Positions 18,422-28,107 of a stretch of 58,842 bases of DNA are shown one piece after another. The DNA lies in assembly GCA_030448225.1 (NCBI GenBank), contig JAUJNJ010000025.1:7991-66832 (forward strand), in the 5' to 3' direction. The position numbers and the translations under genes were made by a program. Under the pieces are notes generated by a model, which worked only from the letters and a program-made list of their open reading frames with translations, searched no databases and was not told the origin of the DNA. Each line of letters begins with the position of its first letter. The first letter of the stretch is position 1. This DNA is from Phycisphaerae bacterium. GTDB taxonomy: Bacteria; Planctomycetota; Phycisphaerae; Tepidisphaerales; Tepidisphaeraceae.

Positions 18422-20581
18422 TCATCGTTCCGCGGTCGTCGCCGGGGCGAGGGCGCGGACCTTGTCGAGCAGTTCGTTGAAGTCGATCGGCTTGGAGAGG
18501 TAGTCGTCGAAGCCGGCCCCCAGCGCGCCGGCGCGGTCCTCGGGCATCGCGTAGGCGGTGAGCGCGATCGCGCAGAGGTGGCGCTCGGCGCCGTTGCGGC
18601 GGCCGGCGGTCTCGCGGGCGCGGACGGCGCGGATCAGGTCGTGGCCGTCGGCGTCCGGCAGGCCGATGTCGCTGACGAGCACGTCCGGCGTGATGCTGTC
18701 GAGCAGCCGCAGCGCCGGCTCGACCGCGTGGGCGGTGAGGACCGTCGCGCCGTGCGACCGCAGCAGGCGCGCGACGGCGCGGCACGTCTCCTCGTGGTCG
18801 TCCACCACCATCACCCGCACCCCCGCCAGCACCTCCGGCTCCGCGGCCCGGGCCGGGACCGGCGGCGCGGACGGCGGCGGCGTCGCCGCGGGTTTGGCGA
18901 TCGCAGGTTCTTCCCGTCGCGGGGCGTGCGCGGGCGGTGGCGCGACGGTCGCCTTTCGCGCGGGGGCCGGTGCTGCGGTCGCCTCCGCGGCGTCCGCTGC
19001 CTCCGCGACATCTGATTGGTCCGCCGCCGCCGCCGCCGGCGCGAAAACGCCGCATTCTGGATCGGCGGGCGAGGCCGGCGGGATTGGCACGCCCGCCGCG
19101 AGCGGCAATTCAACGGTGAAGGTCGCGCCGCGCCCGCGACCCGCGCTCGCGACTCGCACGGTGCCGCCCTGGAGTTCGACGAGGCGCTTCACGATCGACA
19201 GCCCGATCCCCAGCCCGCCGTGGCGGCGCGTGGTCGAGCTGTCGGCCTGGCGGAAGCACTCGAAGAGCTGCGGGATGAACGCGGGGTCGATCCCGATGCC
19301 CGTGTCGCGCACGGCGAGCACCGCCACCGCCCCGCCGACCTCGCCCGCCTCGCCCGCCTCGCCCTCGCCCTCGTTGCGGGGCCGTGCCGACAGGGACAGG
19401 CCGACGCGGCCGCCGGCGGGGGTGAACTTGATCGCGTTGCTCAGCAGGTTCCACGCGACCTGCCGCAGCCGCCCGGCGTCGCCGACGACCGCGAGCGGGC
19501 CGGGCGCCACCTCCACGTCCAGCGCCACCCCGTTCTCGCGCGCCGCCGGCTCGAGCGCCGCGGCCGCGGCGCGGATGAGCGGGCACAGGTCCGCGGGCTT
19601 CGACTCGAGACGCAGGTGCCCGGACGCGATGCGCGACACGTCGAGCAAATCGTTGATGAGCTGCGTCTGCGACTCCACGCCGTGCTCGATCATCGCCAGC
19701 GCCTCGGCCGACACCGCCGGGTCGGCGTCGGCGTCCGACCCGGCGGCGCGGAGCAACTGCGTCCACAGGCGGATCGAGGTGACCGGCGTGCGCAGCTCGT
19801 GCGACAGCACGGCCAGGAACTGGTCCTTCAGGCGGCCGGCGTTGGCCAGCTCGGCGTTGAGGTGGCGCGCCCGCTCCTCGGCGTCCTTGCGCTGCGAGAT
19901 GTCGATCACCGCCGCCACGCCCACGTCCGCCTCGCCCCGCAGCGCCGCGACGCGGACGAGGACCGGCACGTGCCGCCCGTCGGGGCGGACGTACTCCTTC
20001 TCGTACGGCTCGGACGCGCCGCGCGCCACCGCCTCGGCGACGGCCGCCTCGTCGAGCGGCGCGAAGCGGGCGGGCGTCATGTCGCGCCACCGCACGCGGC
20101 CGGCGCGGACGTCGGCGGCGTCGTGGCCGACGAGGTCGAGGTACGACGCGTTCGCGTCGAGCACGCGGCCGTCGGCGTGCCAGAAGCAGATGGCGACGAC
20201 CTCGGAGTCGACCACGCCGCGCAGCAGCCGCTCGCCGTCGGCGACGGCGCGCTGCCCCTGGCGCACCTGCCGCAGCGCGCGGGCGGTCAGCGCGTAGAGC
20301 AGGGCCGCGGTCGTGGCGACGAAGAACCACCCCTTGTACGTCTGCGCCCACCGCCGCAGGTCGGCCGGCGCCGCGCTCGTGGCCCACTCGAGCGCGCGGT
20401 CCGACAGCAGGATCCACAGGCAACCGGCGACGAGGTAGACCCCGGCGACGTACGCGGCGACCCGCCGCACCGACGGTGCGCCCCGCTCGGCGGCGTTCGG
20501 CGGCGACGACGACGGCGACGACGCCCGCAGGGGGACGGCGGCCGTCGGCGGTCGGGCGGGGTCGGGGCGGACGGGCGGCAT
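18422..20581 (-). CDS. Hybrid sensor histidine kinase with PAS and receiver domains
   Basis: An intact frame of 719 residues. I start at ATG 20581, with AAAGG upstream, rather than 19 codons earlier. After a Pro-rich cytoplasmic head come two membrane segments (VAAYVAGVYLVAGCLWILL; GWFFVATTAALLYALTA), then a PAS domain (about 110-235), HisKA with phospho-acceptor His near residue 260 (FLAVLSHELRTPVTSIRLW), HATPase_c with an N box near 380 (NLLSNAIKFTPAGGR) and G boxes, an Ala/Pro-rich linker, and a receiver domain (about 585-715; VMVVDDHEE, phospho-Asp near 635 in VSDIGLPDADG, KPI Lys). Signal and output are unknown. No response-regulator gene lies beside it. Confidence 0.93.
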   Translation of the reverse strand: MPPVRPDPARPPTAAVPLRASSPSSSPPNAAERGAPSVRRVAAYVAGVYLVAGCLWILLSDRALEWATSAAPADLRRWAQTYKGWFFVATTAALLYALTARALRQVRQGQRAVADGERLLRGVVDSEVVAICFWHADGRVLDANASYLDLVGHDAADVRAGRVRWRDMTPARFAPLDEAAVAEAVARGASEPYEKEYVRPDGRHVPVLVRVAALRGEADVGVAAVIDISQRKDAEERARHLNAELANAGRLKDQFLAVLSHELRTPVTSIRLWTQLLRAAGSDADADPAVSAEALAMIEHGVESQTQLINDLLDVSRIASGHLRLESKPADLCPLIRAAAAALEPAARENGVALDVEVAPGPLAVVGDAGRLRQVAWNLLSNAIKFTPAGGRVGLSLSARPRNEGEGEAGEAGEVGGAVAVLAVRDTGIGIDPAFIPQLFECFRQADSSTTRRHGGLGIGLSIVKRLVELQGGTVRVASAGRGRGATFTVELPLAAGVPIPPASPADPECGVFAPAAAAADQSDVAEAADAAEATAAPAPARKATVAPPPAHAPRREEPAIAKPAATPPPSAPPVPARAAEPEVLAGVRVMVVDDHEETCRAVARLLRSHGATVLTAHAVEPALRLLDSITPDVLVSDIGLPDADGHDLIRAVRARETAGRRNGAERHLCAIALTAYAMPEDRAGALGAGFDDYLSKPIDFNELLDKVRALAPATTAER

Positions 20582-20761
20582 CGGCGAGCCTTTCGGACCG
20601 ACGCACGCGGGGGCGGCCGGACGGCCGCGGCCCCGCACGGTCCTGCGCGCCTCAGGATACCACGACCCGTGGCTCGTCGCGTAACCGTGCGCTTCAGATG
20701 GGACGGCGCCGTCGGGTGGGATTGAGTAGCGCAGAACCGTGCGCGGGATGCTCGCCCGAGT

Positions 20762-20793
20762 GCAAAAAGATACCCCGGGCTTGCGCCCGGGGC
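20762..20793 (-). terminator. Intrinsic terminator of the DUF1080 gene
   Basis: Hairpin arms CCCCGGGC (20773-20780) and GCCCGGGG (20785-20792) with a TTGC loop. On the minus strand the stem is followed by TATCTTTTTGC. It lies about 150 bases after the stop at 20939. The rest of 20582-20938 holds no gene that I can support. Confidence 0.7.
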
Positions 20794-20938
20794 TTTGAGG
20801 TGCTGGATGACGGTTGCTATCAGTCGGGAAGGTGTTTCCGTCGATGACGATCGTCGCGCCGGTTCGCGCCGTCGTCGCTCGGCGCGCAACTCCGGACGCG
20901 GCGGAAGCGGGAGCGCATTCCTCCGTCCGCTCGAACGA

Positions 20939-21724
20939 TTACTTCGCGCCGGCGCCGCCCTCGATCGCTTTGTACTTCACGTTGCGGAAGGCGACGATCC
21001 CATGGTCGCCCTGGAACATCAGCGGGCCCTTGGCGACCTCGCCGCCGGGCAGTTCGCCGCCGGTGGGCTTGGGGGCTTCGACGTTCTCCTGGATCTTCGT
21101 GCCGTTGAGCTCGACGAGAACGAACTTGGCGTTCTCGGTCTTCTTGCCGTCGGCGTCGAAGCGCGGGGCGCGGAAGACGACGCGGAGCGTCTGCCACTCG
21201 CCGGGCGCCTTCGACGCGTTGGCGCCGGACGGGGCCTGCGTGTTGTAGATGCCGCCCATGTCGCCGGGGCCGAGCTTCTCCTTGCCGTGGCTGTCGAGGA
21301 CCTGCACCTCGTAGCGGCCCATGAGGTAGACGCCGGAGTTGCTCGACTTGGGGACCATCACGTCGACGCTCAGCTCGACGTCGCCGAGTTCCGCCTCGGT
21401 GAGGATGTCGCTGCCGTGTTCGGCCGGGCCGCGCAGGAGCACGCCGACGCCGGACTGCGCCTCGCCCTCGCCGGCGAGCTTCTTGGGGTCGGTCGGGTCG
21501 AGCTTCACGTCCGCGACGACGCGCCACGCCTGGGCGAACTCCGGCTGGCGGAACTTCCAGCCGGTGGTGTCGGTGCCGTTGAACAGCGGCGTCCAGCCGT
21601 CGGCCGACGGCGCGGCCGGGTCGGCCGCGCGCGACGGCACGACGACGACGACGACGGCCAGGATCACCGCCGCGGCGGCGGCGAGGGAGAACACGTTGCG
21701 TTTGGGGGCGATGAGGTGGTTCAT
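20939..21724 (-). CDS. DUF1080 / 3-keto-disaccharide hydrolase-like secreted protein
   Basis: An intact frame of 261 residues from ATG 21724 (MNHLIAPKRNVFSLAAAAAV, a signal or anchor segment cut near PSRAADP). The DUF1080 concanavalin-like fold shows in GWTPLFNGTDTTGWKF, ELSVDVMVPKSSNSGVYLMG, RYEVQVLD, GDMGGIYNTQAPS, GEWQTLRVVF and the ending GIVAFRNVKYKAIE. These proteins are very numerous in planctomycetes; some characterised members hydrolyse 3-keto-glycosides. Location is periplasm or surface. No dehydrogenase partner that would make a 3-keto sugar is adjacent. Confidence 0.85.
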   Translation of the reverse strand: MNHLIAPKRNVFSLAAAAAVILAVVVVVVPSRAADPAAPSADGWTPLFNGTDTTGWKFRQPEFAQAWRVVADVKLDPTDPKKLAGEGEAQSGVGVLLRGPAEHGSDILTEAELGDVELSVDVMVPKSSNSGVYLMGRYEVQVLDSHGKEKLGPGDMGGIYNTQAPSGANASKAPGEWQTLRVVFRAPRFDADGKKTENAKFVLVELNGTKIQENVEAPKPTGGELPGGEVAKGPLMFQGDHGIVAFRNVKYKAIEGGAGAK

Positions 21725-21884
21725 GCCCGCGACTCTACCGGCCGGCCCGGAGTCGCGGAAGGGCAAAGCGGGGGCCGCCGCAGACGCTGGGGGCGTGCCA
21801 TTTACGGGAACGGGCGTCTCAAGAACGTGCGGAGCCGAAGCGCCAGCGCCCGCCGTTCTCGTGCGGAGTTCAAGAGCGATGGAA

Positions 21885-21965
21885 CCGCAGACACCTGGAG
21901 GGCGCGGAGGCAAAGGCCGAAAGACGTCTCTTGTCCGCGTTCTCCACGTCTCCGCGGTGAATCAT
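21885..21965. repeat. Dispersed repeat, ACCGCAGAC ... GTCTCCGCGGT type
   Basis: The left word accgcagac, the central cggaggcaaaggc and the right word gtctccgcggt recur in the same order at about 33996-34066. Only the spacers differ. The outer words are partly complementary, giving a loose hairpin. It lies in the 324-base gap upstream of the DUF1080 start, which otherwise shows no gene. Confidence 0.65.
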
Positions 21966-22048
21966 CTTCGATCTTACGTTTCGAAGCTCGGCATTCGTTA
22001 ACCGGGGTGCCCGCGATGCCGAGCGATTTTGTTGCCGCGCACCGGGTG

Positions 22049-22672
22049 TTACGCGCTGCGCGCCATCCGGTGGAGCGTCATCCGCTGGGCGGCGAGCGCG
22101 AGCACCTCGAGCGTCTGGCGGACGTCGGTCTGGTGGGCGTCGACGACCAGCCCGTAGCGCGTGCGGCCGTCGGGCAGCGGGTGGGCGGTCTGGACGCGGG
22201 CGAGGTCGGCGAACTGGAAGCCGTCGGAATCGAGCGTGACGGCGACGACGCTGCCGGGCTGCAGGGCCTTGGCGGCGAGCACGGCGAACCCGTCGGCGCC
22301 GACGTCGGCCAATTGGCACCGAAGCTCGAGGCCGACGCGCACCGGGATGTCATGCGCCGCGACGCAGACGCGCAGGGCGTTGCGCGGCTCGGCCGGCGCG
22401 GGCTTGGCGACGGCGGTGAGGCCGACCACCGGCCCGTCGGGCCCGTGGCGCACGGCCGCCACCATCAGCGCCTGCTGCACGAGGCGGCCGCCGGGGCGGG
22501 GGTAGAACCCCAGCGTCCGCGCGCCGGGCCGGGGCAGGGCGAGCAGCGGCGGCGGGTCGAACGCCGCCACGCAGGACCGTCCCTCGGCGTCGACGACGCG
22601 GGCCGGGTGCAGCACGGCGTCGCCGGCGGGGTCGTGGATCATCACGTGCAAGGTCGAGCCGACGGGCAGCAT
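22049..22672 (-). CDS. PilZ-like protein, possible cyclic-di-GMP effector
   Basis: An intact frame of 207 residues. ATG 22672 is preceded 8 bases upstream by AAAGGA. The C-terminal half has a PilZ-type layout: EPRNALRVCVA (RxxxR-like), CQLADVGADGFAVLA in place of the usual D/NxSxxG, then LQPGSVVAVTLDSDGFQF and RVQTAHPLPDGRTRYGLVVD. The N-terminal half resembles a YcgR-like beta domain (LPVGSTLHVMIHDP). The DxSxxG motif is imperfect (DVGADG), so binding of cyclic-di-GMP is uncertain. It could regulate motility or pili, compatible with pilT elsewhere in the window, but there is no operon link. Confidence 0.65.
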   Translation of the reverse strand: MLPVGSTLHVMIHDPAGDAVLHPARVVDAEGRSCVAAFDPPPLLALPRPGARTLGFYPRPGGRLVQQALMVAAVRHGPDGPVVGLTAVAKPAPAEPRNALRVCVAAHDIPVRVGLELRCQLADVGADGFAVLAAKALQPGSVVAVTLDSDGFQFADLARVQTAHPLPDGRTRYGLVVDAHQTDVRQTLEVLALAAQRMTLHRMARSA

Positions 22673-23089
22673 GGGCGAGTCCTTTCCCGAACCCGCCGGC
22701 GCGCGGCCGAACGCGGGTCCTGCCTGGCGTATCGACCACATGACCGGGCGGGAGAAGCCGATGCGCCGGGATCGCGATGAAATTTGGTTATCGGCGGCGC
22801 GGCGGGCGGAGAATCGCGGCCGGGCGGCGTGATGGGCGGCCCGCAGGATTGCCCCGCACAGCAACGCGGCCGGACATGCCTGTCGGAATCGCGACGCGAC
22901 AGCGGCCCAAGGTGGATGATCGCGAGGGCGCCGGATGGCGTCCCGGCCGGGTGGATTTCTCGCGGTCCGTGGACTCTTGGGCCGGTCACGCCCCAAGTGT
23001 CGTCGCCCGTACCGGGGCGGTCGAATCCCGGAGCCGCGCCGGCGTCTCGGATCGGGTCTCGTCGCGACTTCGGGTCGACCCATGTCGTC

Positions 23090-23543
23090 ACGGACCGCGC
23101 GGCGGGCATCATCGACGAGACGGCGTACGCGACGAGAACCGCCCGCATCGACCACGCGACGGTGCGGATCCAGTTCGTCGCGCAGAGCGACCGGGCGACC
23201 TCGGCGTCCATCCCCGCGCGAGCTTGTTGTGCATCGGGACCTGAAGCAGCGCCGTCGACGCCCACACGATCGCCAGCAGCGCCAACCCCACGACCACCAC
23301 GCGCAGCGACACCCCCGGCGGCCGGTAGGCGAGCAGGGCGACCGCCGTCACGAGTTCCACGAGCATCGGCGGCCCCACCACCCGCGTCGTGAGCGTCGTG
23401 TGCAACCCGTGGTAGCGGGCGAACGCGTCGGGCCCGACGTTGGCGAACTGCGGGTAATGCACGACCTGCACGAACCAGATCAGGCCGGTCATGAACCACG
23501 TGGCGGCGAAGTGGATCAGCAGAACCGTAGCGGGCGAGGGCAT
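23090..23543 (-). CDS. Four-helix integral membrane protein of unknown function (frame-interrupted)
   Basis: ATG 23543 begins MPSPATVLLIHFAATWFMTG. Segments LIWFVQVVHYPQFANVG, GPPMLVELVTAVALLAY and RVVVVGLALLAIVWASTALL alternate with loops, and the protein continues after one shift near 23215 as NWIRTVAWSMRAVLVAYAVS. The W-F-VQVVHYP-F motif with a following RYH-LHTTLTT stretch is shared by small uncharacterised membrane proteins. I do not know a function. The C-terminal limit is approximate. The stretch 22673-23089 has no supported gene. Confidence 0.55.
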
Positions 23544-24023
23544 GGGCGATGATAGGTGCGGCGGGAGCTTCCGGCAGAAGACGACGCGAGCAGCGTCCTC
23601 GCTCCCGCCATTCTTTCGCGGTCCCCGATGGCGAAGAGTGCGTCCCGTGCGTCCGCGTTCCTAGCCCCGCACTCGCGAAGGGTGCAGCCCGTCGCTTCGG
23701 GAAGTACATTCGCGGCCAGCTCGCGTTGCGGGCAGCGCGTCGGGCTCACCCGCTCCCGGTCGAAGCCGCCCGTGGGCGCACTCGCGGTCGACCCAACGCG
23801 AGCAGGACCGCAGCGTCTCGCGGAAGCGATGGACCCGTCTGAATCGGCGACGAGCTACTCAGCCCGATCCGCCCTTCATGATCCACTCCACCACCTTCAC
23901 GGGTGCGACGGCTCCGCAGCCTCTCGTTCACCCGCGTCGCTCACCGTCCATTCCTCGACAAGGCCGTTGTCGGGGCCGACCCCGCCGCGGCCGTCGAAAG
24001 ATCATCGGCGGCAGTTCGGCCCT
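23544..24023. other. Gene-free region with a duplicated 3' end of the esterase
   Basis: No independent gene is supported. Bases 23871-23898 repeat the last 27 bases around the stop of the 24024-26195 gene (24020-24046) with a single-base difference, and the word gagcgacgcgggtga (minus strand) recurs just upstream of both copies. It therefore looks like a partial duplication of the gene end. Confidence 0.5.
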
Positions 24024-26195
24024 TCAGATCCACTCCACCACCTTCCCGTCCTCACCCGCGTCGCTCGCCGGCGACCCCGCCGCGGCGTGCGGGGCGGCGA
24101 GGGCGAGCGTGTGCAGCGGAGAGGGCGACGTCGCCGTACTTGGCGGCGCCGGGGACGAACATCGGCCCGTCGAGGCGGTCGAGCGATGCGAAACGGAAGC
24201 CGCCGGTGTCGACGGCCGCGGTGGCGACGGCATCGCCCGCCTGCGCGCGGGCGGCGGCCACCAGCGGCCCGGCGATGGGGCCGAGGCCGACGAGGTGGAT
24301 CCGCTGCGTCTCGTACTCGGCCGTCTGCACGAATTTGATCACCGTCAGCAGGTCGTGCACGCGCGCGCGAAGAGCGGCGGGTTGTAGCCGACGTGTAGAC
24401 CCGCCGCCTGCTGCCACGGCTGCTTGCCGTCGCCGTACGGCTGCGTTCGCGCACGTCGAGCGGCTTGCTCGGGTCCTTCAGGAACTCGCCCTGCATGAAC
24501 AGATCGGCCCCCGCCACCGAGTAGCCGCCCGCCAGCAGCGTCGCCACCGGCGGCGGGCGCGCCGTCGTCGGCCAGCAGGCCCGCCTTGCCGGCGGCGTCG
24601 GCCCAGATCACGACCTGGCCGTTCCAGTCCTCCTTCGGGTGAAGGAAGAGCATCGGGATCTGCTCGCCGGCGGCCCTGGCGGTGAGGGTGGAGGTCATCT
24701 CCAGGTAGGTGCCCCTGTCGGTTTTCTCGGCCAGTTCGTAGTCGATCGAGCCCGACGTCGCCGAGCCGCCGGCCGAGCAGCACGTTCCAGCCCCGGGCGA
24801 CGACGGTGCGGAAGGCGTCGAGCGATTTTGCGTCCGTCGGCTTCAGCGCGGCGAGTTGCTTCTGGCTGTCCTCGGTCATCCAGCGGACGAGCCGCCCGCT
24901 CGTGGGCGTCGCCGACCTTCTCGCCGGCGGCTTGGGGTGATCCTTCGTCCACACCGTCATCTCCTCGACCGACAGCGGGCGGAAGTCGCGCTCGATCACC
25001 GGCTCGGCGTGTTTGAGCTTGAAGTGCTTGTTGAGGAAGTTGTAGAGCTGTGTGCGGCTGACGGCGTTGTAGTTGTGCTCGAAGTGGACGAACGCCTTGG
25101 CGAACAGGCGGTCGGCGGGCGCGCCGAGCATCTTGTAGAGCGCCTGCAGCTCGGGGTACCCCTTCGTCATGATCTCCTTCGTCCAGTCGTTCGCGCCGAC
25201 CATGCCGAGCGGTCGCGGGGCGGCGAGGGCGGCGAGGTCGATGTTGCCGGCGCCGATGCGGAGGTACGGGCGCGTTCTCGCACGTGCAGCCGCCCTGCAT
25301 CGCGGTCGACACCATGACGGCGGGGAACAGAGCGCGACGCGGTCGTCGATCGCCGCGAGCATCATCGTCTGCGTGCCGCCGCCGCTGGCGCGCTGACGGC
25401 GATGCGCGGGGTCGACGTCGGGCAGGCCGGCGACGAAGTCGAGCCGGGCGCGCGGATCGAGTTCCACGTCTGCACGCCCATCGCGTTCTGCAGGTGCAGC
25501 TCGGCGCGCGGGCTGAACAGGCCCCAGTCCTCGGCTGTTCATCGCCGCGCGCACGCCGGGGCGGTGGTCGGGGAACTGCACGCTGTCCGCGTAGCCGAGC
25601 ATGTCGTACATGAACGCGACGCACCCATGCGCGCCAGTTGCACGCAGCGGGCCTGGAGCGGGTAGCGCCGCTCACCTCGAACCGCTCGGCGCCGACGGCG
25701 ATCTGCCCGCGCACGCCCGCCTCGCCTGCGTCGTAGAACCGCCCGTTGGGCCAGTGCCCGTGCGGGTTGAGGACCGCCGGCCGCTTGCCGCCGCCGGCGG
25801 CCGCGCCCTTCGGCCGGTACAAGCTGCCGGTGACGTAATGCCCCGGCCACGACTGGAAGTAGACGCGCTCGACCGTGTAATCCTCGCGCTCGACCTTCCG
25901 TGAACCACCGCCTCCAGCGGCGCGCGTCGGCAGCGGCCAGAGCCCGTTGGCCACGAGGGTCTGCCGCCGGAGTTGAGCCGCGCGCTCCTTCCACGCCTCG
26001 GGCGTCTCAACCGGCGTGAACGGAAATAGTCGTCGAGCGTCCGCAGCGGCCCCGCGCAGCGCGTCCGCCGGCCGCTCCCGCCGGCAAGCGCGCCGACGCC
26101 GCGGCGGCTACATCCAATCGCGTGGCCCATGTCGCGAGCGTGAAGGTAAGTACGATGATCGTGGCAGAACGACGGCGGCGGCGACGAACGGGCAT
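24024..26195 (-). CDS. Secreted acetyl-xylan-esterase-like alpha/beta hydrolase, about 700 residues (frame-interrupted)
   Basis: ATG 26195 (GAGG 9 bases upstream) opens with an export signal (MPVRRRRRRSATIIVLTFTL). The mature part shows RVYFQSWPGHYVTGSLYRPK, AVLNPHGHWPNGRFYD, MYDMLGYADSVQFPDHRPG, the nucleophile elbow VSASGGGTQTMML (Ser in a GASGGGxQT-like setting), FVHFEHNYNAVSRTQLYNF (likely catalytic His region) and a second hydrolase-like half (IPMLFLHPKEDWNGQVVIWA, HLVGLGPIAGPLVAA) ending KVVEWI. Planctomycete relatives are annotated as acetyl xylan esterases or dienelactone-hydrolase-like proteins. At least eight frame shifts occur. The deacetylase role is by family only. Confidence 0.75.
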
Positions 26196-26234
26196 GCGGT
26201 TCACCCTCGAAGAACTCCGGGACCGGAGAAGTGA

Positions 26235-26420
26235 CGGACACGGATTGTACCCGCGTCGTGGCCCGTTCGCGTCCCTCCCGCTCACATGGGCGGTCCTTCC
26301 GTCAGTCGCCGCGTGGCGTGGCCGCCGGCGGCACATCGGCTGTTGCCCCGCGTGTGGCTACGACCCTCCGCGCGACGCCCGGCCGCGGGCGAGGGGATGT
26401 CCCCCCGACCCAATAAGCCC
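26235..26420 (+). pseudogene. Remnant of a CGYD zinc-ribbon membrane protein
   Basis: The plus strand reads FASLPLTWAVLPSVAAW, RGRRRHIGCCPACGYD, then a shifted remnant of the usual LRATP-RCPECG ending (GCPP). This matches the C-terminal membrane segment plus zinc ribbon seen in the gene at 16606. The upstream coding part is missing because the divergent esterase start occupies it. Only about 60 residues survive. Confidence 0.4.
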
Positions 26421-26735
26421 TGAACGGCTGACGCCCGGCGTGATGCTCCCGCCGTTTACGCAGATTGGGCGAATCGAAGTTCTCGCGCATTAACCTGTTG
26501 CATCTGCTACATCGCACTGGACTGGCTCCGGGCGGCCTTTGCCCTCGCCGCGTCGCTCACAACGCGGCGGTCGGGCGCGTCTCCCGCGCTGGGTCCGGCG
26601 TTTTCACGGGGCGTCATTCCGCGCGCGCCCGCGGGGCGCGTTCCCCTGCTATAGTCCTCCGCCCCGCCTCGCCGGCCGCAGCTCGAGGGGCGGGGGGGCG
26701 GCGGGGCGCGCGCGCGGAGATCACGGAGGACGCTC
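26421..26735. promoter_or_regulatory. Leader region of the DinB-family gene
   Basis: No gene is supported here. A TATAGT hexamer at 26650-26655 lies about 80 bases before the DinB start and could be a -10 box, but no matching -35 is evident. GGAGG sits directly before the ATG at 26736. Confidence 0.25.
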
Positions 26736-27212
26736 ATGACGCACAACGAACTGCTCGCCGAGAACCTGCGGACGAACCTGGACATGCTCCGCGACGCTCG
26801 CCGACTTCGCCGACGCCGACATGCTCGTCCGCCCGACGCCCGGGGCGAACCACGCCGCCTGGCAGATCGGGCACCTGATCAAGTCCGAGGCGAACGTGAT
26901 CAACGCGATCCGGCCCGAGTCGGTCTCGCTGCCGGCCGACTTCCCGTCGCGGTTCACGAAGGAGACGGCCAAGGTCGACGATGCGGCCGCGTTCCCGTCC
27001 AAGGCCGAGCTGCTCGAGTTGTTCGCCGTGCGCGCGCCGCTGGTCGAGTGGGTGCTGGCGATGACCGAGGAGGAGGGCCGCCGCCCCCGAGCGCATGCGG
27101 AGCCACGCCGACGCTGGCCCACATCCCGCTGATGACGTCGCTGCACGTGATGATGCACATCGGGCAGTTCCAGGTGATCCGCCGGAAGCTCGGGAAGCCG
27201 GTGATGTTTTGA
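26736..27212 (+). CDS. DinB-family (DUF664-like) metal-binding protein (frame-interrupted)
   Basis: ATG 26736 follows GGAGGACGCTC, an ideal ribosome-binding site. The four-helix-bundle pattern is clear: MTHNELLAENLRTNLDML, then after one shift DADMLVRPTPGANHAAWQIG with the first metal His, HLIKSEANVINAI, LFAVRAPLVEWVLAMTEEE, and after another shift TSLHVMMHIGQFQVIRRKLG with the other two His ligands. The length (about 158 residues) is normal. Family members are thiol-transferase-like or damage-inducible proteins of mostly unknown substrate. Confidence 0.75.
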   Translation: MTHNELLAENLRTNLDMLRDARRLRRRRHARPPDARGEPRRLADRAPDQVRGERDQRDPARVGLAAGRLPVAVHEGDGQGRRCGRVPVQGRAARVVRRARAAGRVGAGDDRGGGPPPPSACGATPTLAHIPLMTSLHVMMHIGQFQVIRRKLGKPVMF

Positions 27213-27590
27213 ACTTGGGCGCCGCGACTTTGACGGGCAAGACCCTTCCGCGGCCCTTCGGGCCGGTCGCGAAACCGGGTGGAGAGCGCCGCGACGCGTC
27301 GATCTGCGGGTGACGGGCGCGCACCGGGACGTGCTTCGGGTTTATTCGATTCCCGTGCGGACCGCGGGGGCGAACTTCCGCGTTGTTACATCGATGCTTC
27401 GCCGGTTCGACCGGCGCACTTTTAGCCGCCGCCCGAAGGGCGGCGCTCCGCCGCGGGAACCCCGCGCCGACCGCAAGCACGATCAAGTCCGCGGCGCTTC
27501 GTTCAGGGCGTAGATCGGGAACGATCGCGGCGCGCGCGGACGGTCGCCGGGCATTTCTTTGACGCGCCGCCCGGGCGGCCCCTAAAATCG
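27213..27590. other. Gene-free region with a hairpin repeat
   Basis: No gene is supported. It contains GGCCCTTCGGGCC (about 27255) and an inverted relative of the GCCCTTCGGGC-GGCTAAA repeat (about 27419-27441). The copper operon starts at 27591, and its promoter should lie at the right end. I cannot identify hexamers there. Confidence 0.35.
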
Positions 27591-28012
27591 ATGAACATCG
27601 TGCGACGCTTCACCTCCATCTTCACGGCCCTCGTGGTCCTGTTCGCCGGCGTCTACTGCGCCTGCGCGCGGCGGCGTTCGGCGGGCCGGCGGAGGCGCGC
27701 CGATCGACGTCGCGGCCGCGGGCGACCACGCGTGCTGCCGTCACCCCGACGCGCCGGACGCCCGCCGCACCCGTGACGCCGCACCCGGACGAGCACGATT
27801 GCCCGCACTGCGCGCCGGCACGTCGGTCGCGACCGCCGAGGCCGGCCGCAGCATCAAGCGCAGCAACCCGACGAGCCGGCCGGGTCGGCCCCGTTGCTCA
27901 CCCTGCTGCCGCTCGACATCGCCGCCCCCGCCCTCGGCGCGCGGTTCACCCCTTCCGTTTCCCGTCCTACGCGCCTGCACGCTCCTGAGCCTGCTGCGCG
28001 CTGACGTTGTAG
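27591..28012 (+). CDS. Small exported protein with Cys-His motif, first gene of the copper cluster (frame-interrupted)
   Basis: ATG 27591 gives a signal peptide, MNIVRRFTSIFTALVVLFAG, followed by VYCACA. Combining frames, the mature protein has CCHPDAPDA and HDCPHC, then LLTLLPLDIAAPALGARFTP and a probable C-terminus RCALTL ending at TAG 28012. Cys-rich CCH and CPHC motifs suggest metal binding. It has at least three single-base shifts. Its position about 100 bases before the His-rich HMBD gene, on the same strand, suggests copper handling (inference). Confidence 0.5.
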
Positions 28013-28107
28013 GCCGCCCCTCCACGAGCTCGTTCGGTTCGTCCCCGGCGCATCGCCGCGTCGATGACGAACGCTGTTCTCCGTTCCCCCTGCACGTGGA
28101 GCTGAAC

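Noticed and set aside
20795..22780. Open frame of 661 codons on the plus strand
   Set aside because: Antisense to DUF1080 and PilZ genes, low-complexity composition.
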